Source of the DNA: Pseudomonas sp. W4I3
GTDB taxonomy: Bacteria > Pseudomonadota > Gammaproteobacteria > Pseudomonadales > Pseudomonadaceae
Direction of reading: 5' to 3'
NCBI RefSeq assembly: GCF_030816195.1
Contig: NZ_JAUSXS010000001.1
Location: 4,859,501 to 4,923,500, forward strand
Length of the DNA: 64,000 nt
Below, in pieces: positions 16,420-26,300 of this stretch. The translations under genes and the position numbers were made by a program. Positions within the stretch are counted from its first letter, which is position 1. Every line of letters begins with the position of its first letter. Below the pieces are notes generated by a model. That model was given only the letters and a program-made list of their open reading frames with translations. It did not search any database and had not been told where the DNA came from.

Positions 16420-18612
16420 ATGATGCGCCGCCTGTTGTCCTGCCTGTTCCTGTGCCTGCTGCCCCTGCTCGCCAATGCCGCCGAAAGCCCACGGCCTAAA
16501 ATCGGCCTGGTGTTGTCTGGGGGCGCTGCACGTGGCCTGGCGCATATCGGTGTGCTCAAGGCGCTGGAAGAACAAGGCATCCAGGTCGACGCGATTGCGG
16601 GCACCAGCATGGGCGCGGTGATCGGCGGGTTGTACGCCTCGGGCTACAAGATCGACGAGCTGGAAAAACTCGCGCTCAATATCGACTGGCAACAGGCCTT
16701 GTCCGACGCCCCGCCTCGGGAAGACGTGCCGTTCAGGCGCAAGCAGGATGACCGCGACTTCCTGGTCAAACAGAAACTGAGCTTTCGCGACGACGGCAGC
16801 CTCGGCCTGCCGCTGGGCGTGATTCAGGGCCAGAACCTGGCGTTGCTGCTGGAAAGCATGTTCGCCCACAGCAGCAATACACGTAATTTCGACAAGCTGC
16901 CGATTCCATTCCGGGCCGTGGCCACCGACATCACCACCGGCGAAAAAGTCGTGTTCAGCAAGGGCCACCTGCCCCAGGTGATACGCGCCAGCATGTCGAT
17001 CCCGGCGGTGTTCGCTCCGGTGGAGCTGGACGGGCGCCTGCTGGTGGACGGCGGCATGACCGACAACATCCCCCTGGATGTGGCGCGGGAAATGGGCGTG
17101 GACATCGCCATCGTGGTGGACATCGGCACGCCGCTACGCTCGCGCAAGCAATTGGCGACCGTGGTTGATGTGCTTAACCAGTCCATCACTTTGATGACGC
17201 GGCGTAACTCCGAGGAGCAACTCAAGGCCTTGCACCCCAAGGACGTGTTGATCCAACCGCCCCTCGCGGCCTACGGCGTGACGGATTTCGGACGCGCCAA
17301 GGACATGATCGATGCCGGCTACCGCGCCACGCGTGCCCTCGACCTGCGCCTGGCGCACCTGCGCCCCGCCGAACCGCTAGACCCGCAACTGACCGCCGCC
17401 CGCACGCCAGGCGAGCGCACCCCGGTCATTACCGCCATCGAGGTGGAAAACGACTCCAAAGTCAGCGACGACGTGATCCGCTACTACATCGGCCAGGAGT
17501 TGGGCGAACCGCTCAACCTCGGCCGTCTGCAATCGGACATGGGCACGCTGTACGGCCTCGACTATTTCGAGCAGGTGCAATACCGCGTGGTGAAAAAGGC
17601 CAAGAACAACACCCTGGTCATCAGTGCGCGAGGCAAACGCAGCGGCACCGACTACCTACGCCTGGGCTTGAACCTGTCGGATGACATGCGCGGCGACAGC
17701 GCCTTCAACCTGGGCGCCAGCTATCGGGTGAACGGTATCAACCGCCTCGGCGCCGAATGGCTGACGCGGGTACAGATCGGCGATCGCCAGGAGCTGTACA
17801 GCGAGTTCTACCAACCCATGGATACGGGCTCGCGCTACTTTGTCGCGCCTTATATCAGCGCTCAGGCGCAGAACGTCGAGCTGATCCTGGACAACGACCC
17901 CATCTCGGAATATCGGCTGGAGCGCTACGGTTTCGGCTTGAACGTCGGACGGCAAATCGGCAACAGCGGCGAAATCCGCTTCGGCGTGGGTGAAGCCTGG
18001 GGCAAGGCGGACGTGCGCATCGGCGACCGCGACCTGCCGAGCGTGAGCTTCAGCGAGGGCTTCTATGAGCTGAAATACTCGTTCGATTCTTTCGACAACG
18101 TGTACTTCCCGCACACCGGCGAAGACATCGCCCTGGCCTTCCGTGAGTTCGAACCGGGACTGGGTTCGGACCAGCGCTACCGCCAATGGGAGTTCAAGCT
18201 GGACAAAGCCATGAGCCACGGCCCCGACACCCTGATCCTGGGCGGGCGCTACGGCCGCACCCTGGATAAATCCGATGTGGTGATCTCCAGCTTCCTGCTG
18301 GGTGGCGCGCGACAATTGTCGGGCTTTCGCGAAGATGCGATCTCGGGCCAGAACGTCAGCCTGATGCGCGCCGTGTACTACCGCCGCCTCACACCGCGCT
18401 CCTACCTGCCGCTGGATTTCCCCTTATACCTGGGCGCCTCGGTGGAGCGCGGTCGGGCATGGAACAACGACAACCAGTTCGACAGTGGGTATATCAACGC
18501 GGCGAGTATTTTCCTCGGCTTTGATACGCCACTGGGCCCGCTGAATTTCAGCTATGGATTCAATGATGACAACCAGAAGGCGGTGTACCTGAACCTGGGC
18601 CAGACTTTCTGA
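16420..18612 (+). CDS. plpD: Patatin-like phospholipase, type Vd autotransporter (PlpD family)
   Basis: The 730-residue protein has a Sec signal peptide (1-20), a patatin lipase domain with oxyanion loop SGGAARG (33-39), nucleophile Ser63 in GTSMG and Asp210 in DGG, then a POTRA-like segment (about 325-390) and a 16-strand-type Omp85 barrel ending in LNLGQTF. The size matches P. aeruginosa PlpD (728), a fusion of a secreted phospholipase with its own outer-membrane pore. The terminal Phe is the expected Bam recognition residue. A second copy of the REPIN element follows directly. Confidence 0.94.
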   Translation: MMRRLLSCLFLCLLPLLANAAESPRPKIGLVLSGGAARGLAHIGVLKALEEQGIQVDAIAGTSMGAVIGGLYASGYKIDELEKLALNIDWQQALSDAPPREDVPFRRKQDDRDFLVKQKLSFRDDGSLGLPLGVIQGQNLALLLESMFAHSSNTRNFDKLPIPFRAVATDITTGEKVVFSKGHLPQVIRASMSIPAVFAPVELDGRLLVDGGMTDNIPLDVAREMGVDIAIVVDIGTPLRSRKQLATVVDVLNQSITLMTRRNSEEQLKALHPKDVLIQPPLAAYGVTDFGRAKDMIDAGYRATRALDLRLAHLRPAEPLDPQLTAARTPGERTPVITAIEVENDSKVSDDVIRYYIGQELGEPLNLGRLQSDMGTLYGLDYFEQVQYRVVKKAKNNTLVISARGKRSGTDYLRLGLNLSDDMRGDSAFNLGASYRVNGINRLGAEWLTRVQIGDRQELYSEFYQPMDTGSRYFVAPYISAQAQNVELILDNDPISEYRLERYGFGLNVGRQIGNSGEIRFGVGEAWGKADVRIGDRDLPSVSFSEGFYELKYSFDSFDNVYFPHTGEDIALAFREFEPGLGSDQRYRQWEFKLDKAMSHGPDTLILGGRYGRTLDKSDVVISSFLLGGARQLSGFREDAISGQNVSLMRAVYYRRLTPRSYLPLDFPLYLGASVERGRAWNNDNQFDSGYINAASIFLGFDTPLGPLNFSYGFNDDNQKAVYLNLGQTF

Positions 18613-18628
18613 CACAACGCAGAGTAAA

Positions 18629-19236
18629 TGTGGGAGGGGGCTTGCCCCCGATAGCGGTGAATCAGTCAAAAATGCTCCAACTGAACCACCGCTATCGGGG
18701 CATAGGTATCTACACAACTTTGGCGTAGCCCTGAACCTGTGGCGAGGGAGCTTGCTCCCGTGGCGACCTGGCGGCCTATAGCTATCTGATTGATGCCGCG
18801 CGATCCAAATGTGGGAGGGGGCTTGCTCCCGATGGCGGCCTGACAGCCGACCAGGATGTTGGATCAGAGCGCGTACATATCCGTTGCTGCGGTAACGGCG
18901 GCTTGGGGTTCCGCCCTTACGGCGGGTCACTTTGGAAAAGCCCCAAAGTAACCAAAGGGCGTTTGCCCCACCACTCGGCACCTCGCTCACGCTCGGTGTG
19001 CCCGTAATCCGACAGTGATGTGGGGGGCCGCCGCCACGCGCCATCCATGGCGCGGGGCGGCTAAACCGGCATCCCTGCCGGTTTACCCCCCAAATCACTG
19101 TCGAATTGCGGCCAGCGTGGTTTAACGGGGCGCCTAAAATCAAGATCAAGAGCGGCTCGCTTCGCATCGTGGTTACCGTAGGCTGCTACAAAGTTGTGTA
19201 GATACCTATGGCTATCGGGGGCAAGCCCCCTCCCAC
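18629..19236. repeat. REPIN, interrupted by a 510-bp element
   Basis: The left REP arm is TGTGGGAGGGGGCTTGCCCC...GGTG at 18629-18659. The right arm is split into CACCGCTATCGGGG (18687-18700) and GCAAGCCCCCTCCCACC (19221-19236). The break is at exactly the same base of the REP arm as in the copy at 9109-9708. Confidence 0.85.
18701..19210 (-). mobile_element. MITE-like element with 20-bp TIRs, copy B
   Basis: The ends are the same perfect 20-bp inverted repeats (18701-18720 and 19191-19210), flanked by GCTATCGGGG at 18691-18700 and 19211-19220. The body is the reverse complement of copy A, so the two elements have opposite orientation relative to the same REP target. About 330 bases (roughly 18870-19190) are very similar to copy A. 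The other end (18721-18850) holds two further REP arms, TGTGGCGAGGGAGCTTGCTC and TGTGGGAGGGGGCTTGCTCC, and differs more. The MRSEPLLI reading frame starts at 19167 on the minus strand and stays open past the element. No transposase is encoded. Confidence 0.8.
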
Positions 19237-19261
19237 CTTTTGATCTCCAATGGACTTGAAA

Positions 19262-19696
19262 TCAGGACTTTTCCAGATTCGCCAGGATGTGCCCGTGCAC
19301 GCGCATGCACACGCGCAGATCCTCTTCATCCACGCCAACGAACAGTTCATGACGCAACGCCGTGGCGATGGTCTCGATCTGGTCGATGAGCGGCCTGGCG
19401 GTGTCACACAGCAGGATACGTTTGGCGCGGCGGTCTTCCACTACCGCCTGGCGTTGCACCAGGCCCTGACCTTCCAGGCTGTCGAGCAGACGCGCCAGGG
19501 TCGGCCCTTCTACCCCGACACTTTGTGCCAGTTCACGCTGCGTAGGTGCTTCGGTAAAACGGGCCAGGTGCAACAGCACCAGCCACCGCGCCTGGGACAA
19601 ACCCAGCCCCGCCAAACGGCGGTCCAGCTCGGCGCGCCAACCACGGGACATCTGCGCCAACTGCATGCCAAAGCGGTGTTGATCGGTTAACGGCAT
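19262..19696 (-). CDS. MarR/SlyA-family transcriptional regulator
   Basis: The 144-residue protein has the winged helix-turn-helix of MarR proteins: LSQARWLVLLHLAR, then TQRELAQSVGVEGPTLARLLDSLEGQGLVQRQAVVEDRRAKRILL. It is a dimeric DNA-binding regulator, usually a repressor, that senses small ligands. It lies between the REPIN element and recQ and is probably monocistronic. The target genes are not evident. Confidence 0.9.
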   Translation of the reverse strand: MPLTDQHRFGMQLAQMSRGWRAELDRRLAGLGLSQARWLVLLHLARFTEAPTQRELAQSVGVEGPTLARLLDSLEGQGLVQRQAVVEDRRAKRILLCDTARPLIDQIETIATALRHELFVGVDEEDLRVCMRVHGHILANLEKS

Positions 19697-19817
19697 AAAA
19701 AACTCATGTTTTAGACTGAAAATAAAGTGTGGCCAATTATTAGTCAGCTAAGCATGAGCCCTGTCAGTAGGCAAGGCCCGGCGTGGACTGATTCGTTACA
19801 TTGTCGTAATTGGTACA

Positions 19818-21944
19818 CTAAATCTCGAATTCAGACTGCAAAGCGGCACGAACGCAGTACAAGACGCCCTCGGGAACACGCCCGGTAAACAGTGGCGCGA
19901 TCTCCGCGACAGGCGGCAATTCGCCTTCCCCGTCGAGAAACGCATCCTGGATTTCGCCGAGCAAATCCTCAGGCAAATCAAGGGCCTGTTCCAACGACAG
20001 CTGCTGCTTGCCGATGGCTTCGGCGAGCAACGTATACACGTTCTTTTCCGAGCACTGCAGTTGGCCGGCGATCTGCAGCGGGGTCATGCCGGCACGGGCC
20101 AGGCTGATCAGTTCGTGGCGAATATCGGCGACTTCCCTGGGTGCTTCGGCCTGGCCACCGAGCACTTCGAGGAAGGCCTGGCCATAACGCTCCAGCTTGC
20201 GCGCGCCCACACCGCTGACCCTGGCCATCTCGGCCAGGGTGGTGGGTTGCTCGCGAAGCATCTCCAACAAGGTCGAGTCGGGGAAGATGACGTAGGGCGG
20301 CACACTGTGTTCCTGCGCCAGGTTGCGGCGCAGGGTACGCAAGGCTTCCCACTGTTCGCGCTCTTCGCCACGCACCAGTTGGCTGGCCTGGCTGGTGCTG
20401 CTCTTGGCGGTGGTTTGCGGTTTGAGGTCACGGCGCAGTTCCAGGCTGACTTCGCCCTTGAGCAAGGGCCGGCAGCTGTCGTTCAGGCGCAGGCCGCCGA
20501 AGCCTTCGATATCGATGTCCACCAGCCCGCGCGCGACCATCTGGCGGAACAGTGATCGCCATTCGCCTTCGGCGCGGGCCTTGCCGACGCCGTAGACCGA
20601 GAGTTTTTCGTGGCCGAAACTGCGGATTTTTTCGTTATCCTTGCCCAGCAGTACATCCACCAGATGGCCCACGCCATAGCGCTGACCGGTGCGGTAGATC
20701 GTCGACAACGCCTGACGCGCCGGCTCGGTAGCGTCCCAGGTCTGCACGCCGTCGGTGCAGTTATCGCAATGGCCGCACGGTTGCGGCATGTCTTCGTCGA
20801 AGTACGCCAGCAGCGTCTGGCGCCGGCAGCGGGTCTCTTCACACAGCGAGAGCATGGCGTCGAGTTTGTGCTGTTCCAGACGTTTATGGCGCTCGTCGCC
20901 TTCGGAGTTCTGCAGCATCTGCTTGAGCATCACCACGTCTTGCAGGCCGTAGACCATCCAGGCATCCGCCGGCAGACCATCACGGCCGGCGCGGCCGGTT
21001 TCCTGGTAATAGGCCTCGAGGGACTTGGGCAGGTCCATGTGCGCCACGAAACGCACGTTGGATTTGTCGATGCCCATGCCGAAGGCGATGGTCGCCACCA
21101 TGATCAGGCCTTCCTCGTTGAGGAAGCGCTTCTGATGGGCCGAGCGTGTTTCGTTGGGCAAGCCGGCGTGATAAGGCAGCGCCGGGTAGCCTTGCTCACA
21201 GAGGAACGCGGCGACTTCATCGACCTTCTTGCGTGACAGGCAATAGACGATACCCGCATCGCTGCGGCGCTCGGACAGGAACGCCAACAACTGCTTGCGC
21301 GGCTGTTCCTTGGGCACGATGCGGTAGAAGATATTCGGTCGGTCAAAGCTCGACAGGAAGCGCTCGGCATTCTGCAAGTGCAGACGCTCGACGATCTCTT
21401 CGCGGGTCCGCTTGTCGGCGGTGGCGGTCAGGGCAATACGCGGCACGTCGGGAAACAGCTCCGCCAGTTGGCCGAGCTGCAGGTATTCGCGGCGGAAATC
21501 GTGGCCCCACTGCGACACACAGTGAGCTTCGTCGATGGCGAACAGGGCAATTTCCAGGCTCTGCAGGAACGCCAGCATGCGCGGCTGCACCAGCCGTTCC
21601 GGCGCCAGGTAGAGCATCTTCACTTCGCCGCGCTTGATCCGCGCCGCCAGGTCGCGCTGCTGCTCGGCGCTGAGGGTGGAATTCAGGGAAGCGGCGGCGA
21701 CGCCGAGTTCTTCCAGGGTGGCGACCTGATCGTCCATCAATGCGATCAATGGCGACACCACCACGGCCAGGCCATTGCGCAACAGCGCGGGCACCTGGAA
21801 GCACAACGACTTGCCGCCACCGGTAGGCATCAGGACCAGGGCATCGCCGCCACTGGCCACGCGCTCAATGATCGCACCCTGGCGGCCACGAAAACTGTCG
21901 TAGCCGAAGATGTCCTTGAGGACGCGTTGAGCCTGCTCGAGCAT
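19818..21944 (-). CDS. recQ: ATP-dependent DNA helicase RecQ
   Basis: The 708-residue 3'-5' helicase acts in recombination and repair. From the ATG at 21944 it reads MLEQAQRVLKDIFGYDSFRG, with Walker A TGGGKS (41-46), DEAH (138-141) with AHCVSQWGHDFR, the RecQ zinc motif (CEETRCRRQTLLAYFDEDMPQPCGHCDNC) and a C-terminal HRDC domain. It extends about 100 residues past the HRDC domain compared with E. coli RecQ, as in other Pseudomonas. An upstream in-frame extension of 21 codons is rejected because it precedes the conserved start. Confidence 0.95.
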   Translation of the reverse strand: MLEQAQRVLKDIFGYDSFRGRQGAIIERVASGGDALVLMPTGGGKSLCFQVPALLRNGLAVVVSPLIALMDDQVATLEELGVAAASLNSTLSAEQQRDLAARIKRGEVKMLYLAPERLVQPRMLAFLQSLEIALFAIDEAHCVSQWGHDFRREYLQLGQLAELFPDVPRIALTATADKRTREEIVERLHLQNAERFLSSFDRPNIFYRIVPKEQPRKQLLAFLSERRSDAGIVYCLSRKKVDEVAAFLCEQGYPALPYHAGLPNETRSAHQKRFLNEEGLIMVATIAFGMGIDKSNVRFVAHMDLPKSLEAYYQETGRAGRDGLPADAWMVYGLQDVVMLKQMLQNSEGDERHKRLEQHKLDAMLSLCEETRCRRQTLLAYFDEDMPQPCGHCDNCTDGVQTWDATEPARQALSTIYRTGQRYGVGHLVDVLLGKDNEKIRSFGHEKLSVYGVGKARAEGEWRSLFRQMVARGLVDIDIEGFGGLRLNDSCRPLLKGEVSLELRRDLKPQTTAKSSTSQASQLVRGEEREQWEALRTLRRNLAQEHSVPPYVIFPDSTLLEMLREQPTTLAEMARVSGVGARKLERYGQAFLEVLGGQAEAPREVADIRHELISLARAGMTPLQIAGQLQCSEKNVYTLLAEAIGKQQLSLEQALDLPEDLLGEIQDAFLDGEGELPPVAEIAPLFTGRVPEGVLYCVRAALQSEFEI

Positions 21945-22221
21945 GTAAAACTCCAAAATGGTGCCGAAATCCCTCTGTACAGGCTGGCCAAAAAAAACCG
22001 CTTTCATGGAAAATAATCCGTAAGCGAAGTTTTCCCGGACTGCTGCGTGGCCTGCAGGGGCATCACAAAACGCGGCAGTATACCCGAGCGTTCACCGGCA
22101 AAGGGCGCGACTGACGAATAGACCGCAGCCGTCTAAAACCTTGCAAAAATGCACTGCGGCTGGCCTGGGCGCTCAAGAAAGCCTAGAATTCAGCATCGTT
22201 TATTCCCAAGGTAGTCCTTCA

Positions 22222-22809
22222 ATGTCCTTCGCTGAGCAACTAACCCGCCTGCAAGCCTTCCTCGACGCCGATGAGCTGCATGACGAGGCGCTGGACTACG
22301 TGGCCGCCCACGGCTACCTGACCGCGCTGTCGATCTGCTCCGAAGAAGTACCCGAGCGTGAATGGATCGACGCGCTGTTCGCCGAAGAGCCTCACTACGC
22401 CGACGACGCCCAGCGCGAAGAAATCGAAGCCACCCTGCTGGCCCTCAAGGCCCACATCGGTCGCCAACTGGCCTCCGACGAGGAATTCGAGCTGCCTTGC
22501 GAGCTGGACCTGGGCGAAGATCCGGACGATTCCGACCTGCGCGGCTGGTGCATCGGCTTCATGGAAGGCGTGTTCCTGCGCGAAGCCGCCTGGTTCGAAA
22601 CCGCCGAAGAAGAAGTCAGCGAAATGCTGCTGCCGATCATGGTCGGTTCGGGCCTGTTCGACGACCAGCCGGAGTTTTCCGATATCGCCGCCGACGCCAA
22701 CCTGATGGACGATATGATCGTGCAGATCCCCGAAGCCCTCACCGCGCTGTACCTGCTGTGCAACGCGCCTGACGAAAAACCGGCGATCCTCAAGCCACGC
22801 CACCACTGA
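22222..22809 (+). CDS. YecA / UPF0149 family protein
   Basis: The 195-residue acidic, mostly helical protein starts MSFAEQLTRLQAFLDAD. It has the UPF0149 features HGYLTALSICSEEVPEREWIDALF and DLRGWCIGFMEGVF. The family is widespread and its molecular role is not established; the C-terminal SEC-C metal-binding motif of E. coli YecA is absent. It lies divergent to recQ and just before the DUF454 gene. Confidence 0.85.
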   Translation: MSFAEQLTRLQAFLDADELHDEALDYVAAHGYLTALSICSEEVPEREWIDALFAEEPHYADDAQREEIEATLLALKAHIGRQLASDEEFELPCELDLGEDPDDSDLRGWCIGFMEGVFLREAAWFETAEEEVSEMLLPIMVGSGLFDDQPEFSDIAADANLMDDMIVQIPEALTALYLLCNAPDEKPAILKPRHH

Positions 22810-22829
22810 GTCGCTTGCCCGTGGACCCC

Positions 22830-23213
22830 ATGGGCACCCGCTCGCCGCTCCTGCGTTACGCGCTGCTGGCCATCGGCTGGCTGAGCGTAGCGTTGGGGGT
22901 GATCGGCATTTTCCTGCCGGTATTGCCCACTACACCCTTTCTGCTGCTGGCGGCCGCCTGCTTCGCGCGAAGCTCCCCGCGCTTCTACCACTGGCTGGTG
23001 GAACATCCGCGCCTGGGCCCCTGGATCCGCGACTACCTGGACGGTAATGGCATCCCGCTCAAAGGCAAGGTCTACGCCATCGGCTTGATGTGGCTGAGCA
23101 TCGCACTCTCCTGCTACCTGGTGCCCCTGCCCTGGGCACGAGGCTTCATGCTGACCAGCGCCATACTGGTGACGATCTACATCCTGCGCCAGAAAACCCT
23201 GCCGCCTCGCTGA
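22830..23213 (+). CDS. DUF454 (YbaN) family inner-membrane protein
   Basis: The protein of about 127 residues has three hydrophobic segments. The DUF454 pattern is clear: GWLSVALGVIGIFLPVLPTTPFLLLAAACFARSSPRFYHWLVEHPRLGPWIRDY, then a Gly-rich turn and two more helices. The function of the family is unknown. The ATG at 22830 is chosen; GTG at 22821 or TTG at 22815 would add three or five residues. It follows the YecA-type gene by 20 bases, so the two are probably co-transcribed. Confidence 0.87.
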   Translation: MGTRSPLLRYALLAIGWLSVALGVIGIFLPVLPTTPFLLLAAACFARSSPRFYHWLVEHPRLGPWIRDYLDGNGIPLKGKVYAIGLMWLSIALSCYLVPLPWARGFMLTSAILVTIYILRQKTLPPR

Positions 23214-23330
23214 GCACGCCTGCGACATTCGCCCTCACGCGACCTTGGTCGACACTGACTAACCCCAAGCATTCTGCGAGACTGTCCAACCGGGCCTGGA
23301 ATGCCCGGTGTTCCTATGCTCGGAGTTACC

Positions 23331-26300
23331 ATGACGCTGTCCAGCGGGCTGATCGCCGCCGTTGCCCTGGCCTATATGGCCATTATGTTTGCCATCGCCT
23401 TTTACGGTGACCGTCGCCATGCGCCGCTGCCACCACGCGTGCGTGCGTGGGTGTATAGCTTGTCGCTGGCCGTGTATTGCACCAGTTGGACTTTCTTCGG
23501 CGCGGTAGGCCAGGCGGCCGAACAGCTGTGGGCATTTTTACCGATCTACCTGGGGCCGGTACTGTTACTGGTGCTGGCGCCCTGGGTGCTGCAGAAGATG
23601 ATTCTGATCAGCAAGCAGGAAAACATCACCTCCATCGCCGACTTCATCGCCGCCCGCTACGGCAAATCCCAAACCCTGGCCGTGGTGGTGGCGTTGATCT
23701 GCCTGGTTGGCGTATTGCCTTATATCGCCTTGCAGCTCAAAGGCATCGTGCTGGGCGTTAACCTGTTGATCGGCTCCGGCCCCGAGACCACGGGCACCCG
23801 GGCCCAGGACACAGCGCTGATCGTGTCGCTGGTGCTGGCGCTGTTCACCATCGTGTTCGGTACCCGCAACCTCGACGCCACCGAACACCACCGGGGCATG
23901 GTGCTGGCGATTGCCTTCGAATCCCTGGTCAAGCTGTTCGCATTTCTGGCGGTCGGGGCGTTTGTGACCTACGGGCTGTACGACGGTTTCGGCGATCTGT
24001 TCAGCCAGGCGATGCTCGCGCCACGCCTGGAGGAATACTGGAAAGAGACCGTCAACTGGCCGTCGATGGTGGTGCAGACCGGCGTTGCGATGATGGCGAT
24101 CATCTGCCTGCCCCGGCAATTTCATGTGACGGTGGTGGAGAATATCGACCCGCAGGACTTGCGTGTGGCCAAGTGGGTATTCCCGGCTTATCTGATCCTG
24201 GCCGCACTGTTCGTGATCCCCATCGCCTTGGGCGGCAAGATGCTGTTGCCCGGCTCGGTGCTGCCGGACTCCTACGTGATCAGCCTGCCGATGGCCGAAG
24301 CCCACCCGGCCCTCGCCGTACTGGCCTTCATTGGCGGCGCTTCGGCGGCCACCGGCATGGTGATCGTGGCGAGCATAGCCTTGTCGACCATGGTTTCCAA
24401 CGACATGCTGCTGCCCTGGCTGCTGCGCCGCTCCAGCGCCGAACGCCCCTTTGAAGTGTTCCGCCACTGGATGCTGTCGGTGCGCCGGGTCAGCATCGTG
24501 ATCATCCTGCTGCTGGCCTATGTGAGCTACCGACTGCTGGGCTCCACCGCGAGCCTGGCAACCATCGGCCAGATCGCCTTTGCCGCCGTGACCCAGCTCG
24601 CACCGGCGATGCTCGGTGCGCTCTACTGGAAACAGGCCAACCGGCGCGGCGTGTTTGCGGGCCTGGCGGCCGGCACATTCCTGTGGTTCTACACGCTGGT
24701 CCTACCGGTTACCGCGAAAAGCCTGGGGTGGTCGCTGAGCCTTTTCCCCGGCCTGACCTGGATGCATTCCCACCCATTCGGGTTCTCCGTGACCTCACTG
24801 ACGTTGGGCACCGTGTTCTCACTGGCCGGGAATTTCACGCTGTTCGTGTGGGTGTCGATGCTGTCGCGTACACGGGTGTCCGAACATTGGCAGGCCGGCC
24901 GCTTCATCGGCCAGGAAATCAGCCAGCGCGCCAGCGCCCGTTCCATGTTGTCGGTACAGATCAGCGACCTGCTCAGCCTGTCTGCACGCTTTGTGGGTGA
25001 GGAACGCGCCCAGCAAAGCTTTATCCGCTTCGCTTATCGCCAAGGAAAGGGCTTCAACCCCAACCAGAATGCCGACAACGACTGGATCGCCCACACCGAG
25101 CGATTACTGGCGGGCGTACTCGGCGCATCCTCGACACGCGCCGTGGTGAAAGCGGCGATCGAAGGACGCGACATGCAGCTCGAGGATGTGGTCCGGATCG
25201 CCGATGAGGCGTCCGAGGTGTTGCAGTTCAACCGCGCCCTGCTGCAAGGGGCGATCGAGAACATCACCCAGGGCATCAGCGTGGTGGATCAATCGCTCAA
25301 GCTGGTGGCGTGGAACCGGCGCTATCTGGAGCTGTTCAACTACCCCGACGGGCTGATCAGCGTTGGCCGGCCGATTGCCGACATCATCCGCTACAACGCC
25401 GAGCGCGGGTTGTGCGGTCCCGGTGAGGCGCAAGTGCATGTGGCGCGACGCCTGCACTGGATGCGTCAGGGCCGCGCGCACACCTCCGAGCGCTTGTTCC
25501 CCAACGGACGCGTGATCGAGTTGATCGGCAACCCAATGCCCGGTGGCGGCTTTGTCATGAGCTTCACCGACATCACCGCGTTCCGCGAAGCCGAACAAGC
25601 GCTCACCGAGGCCAACGAAGGCCTGGAGCAACGGGTGACCGAGCGCACCCATGAACTGTCGCAGCTCAACGTCGCGCTGACTGAGGCCAAGGGCGTGGCC
25701 GAAACCGCCAGCCAGTCGAAAACCCGCTTTCTGGCAGCCGTCAGCCACGACCTGATGCAACCGCTGAACGCTGCACGCCTGTTCTCCGCCGCCCTTTCCC
25801 ACCAGCACGAAGACCTGTCGAACGAAGCCCGGCAACTGGTGCAGCATTTGGACAGTTCGCTGCGCTCTGCCGAGGACTTGATCAGCGACCTGCTGGATAT
25901 CTCGCGCCTGGAAAACGGCAAGATCAATCCACAACCCCAGCCTTTTGTACTCAACGAGCTCTTCGACACCTTGGGTGCTGAATTCAAGGCCCTGGCCCAT
26001 GAGCAAGGCTTGCGCTTCCGTTTGCGCGGCAGTCGCCTGCGGGTGGACAGCGACATCAAGTTGTTACGGCGCATCCTGCAGAATTTCCTCACCAACGCCT
26101 TCCGCTATGCCGACGGCCCGGTGCTGCTCGGCGTGCGTCGCCGCAAGGGCGAACTGTGCCTGGAAGTCTGGGACCGTGGCCCTGGCATCCCGCTGGATAA
26201 ACAGAAAGTGATTTTCGAAGAGTTCAAGCGCCTGGACAGCCACCAGACCCGCGCCGAAAAGGGCTTGGGCCTGGGCCTGGCGATTGCCGACGGCCTGTGT

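Noticed and set aside
18424..19167. 247-codon minus-strand frame covering copy B and the end of plpD
   Set aside because: It spans the element border and runs antisense through plpD; only the element part is shared with copy A.
9109..19236. Possible CRISPR or tandem array from repeated GTGGGAGGGG units
   Set aside because: Repeats are palindromic REP arms, scattered singly or in inverted pairs, without regular spacers or cas genes.
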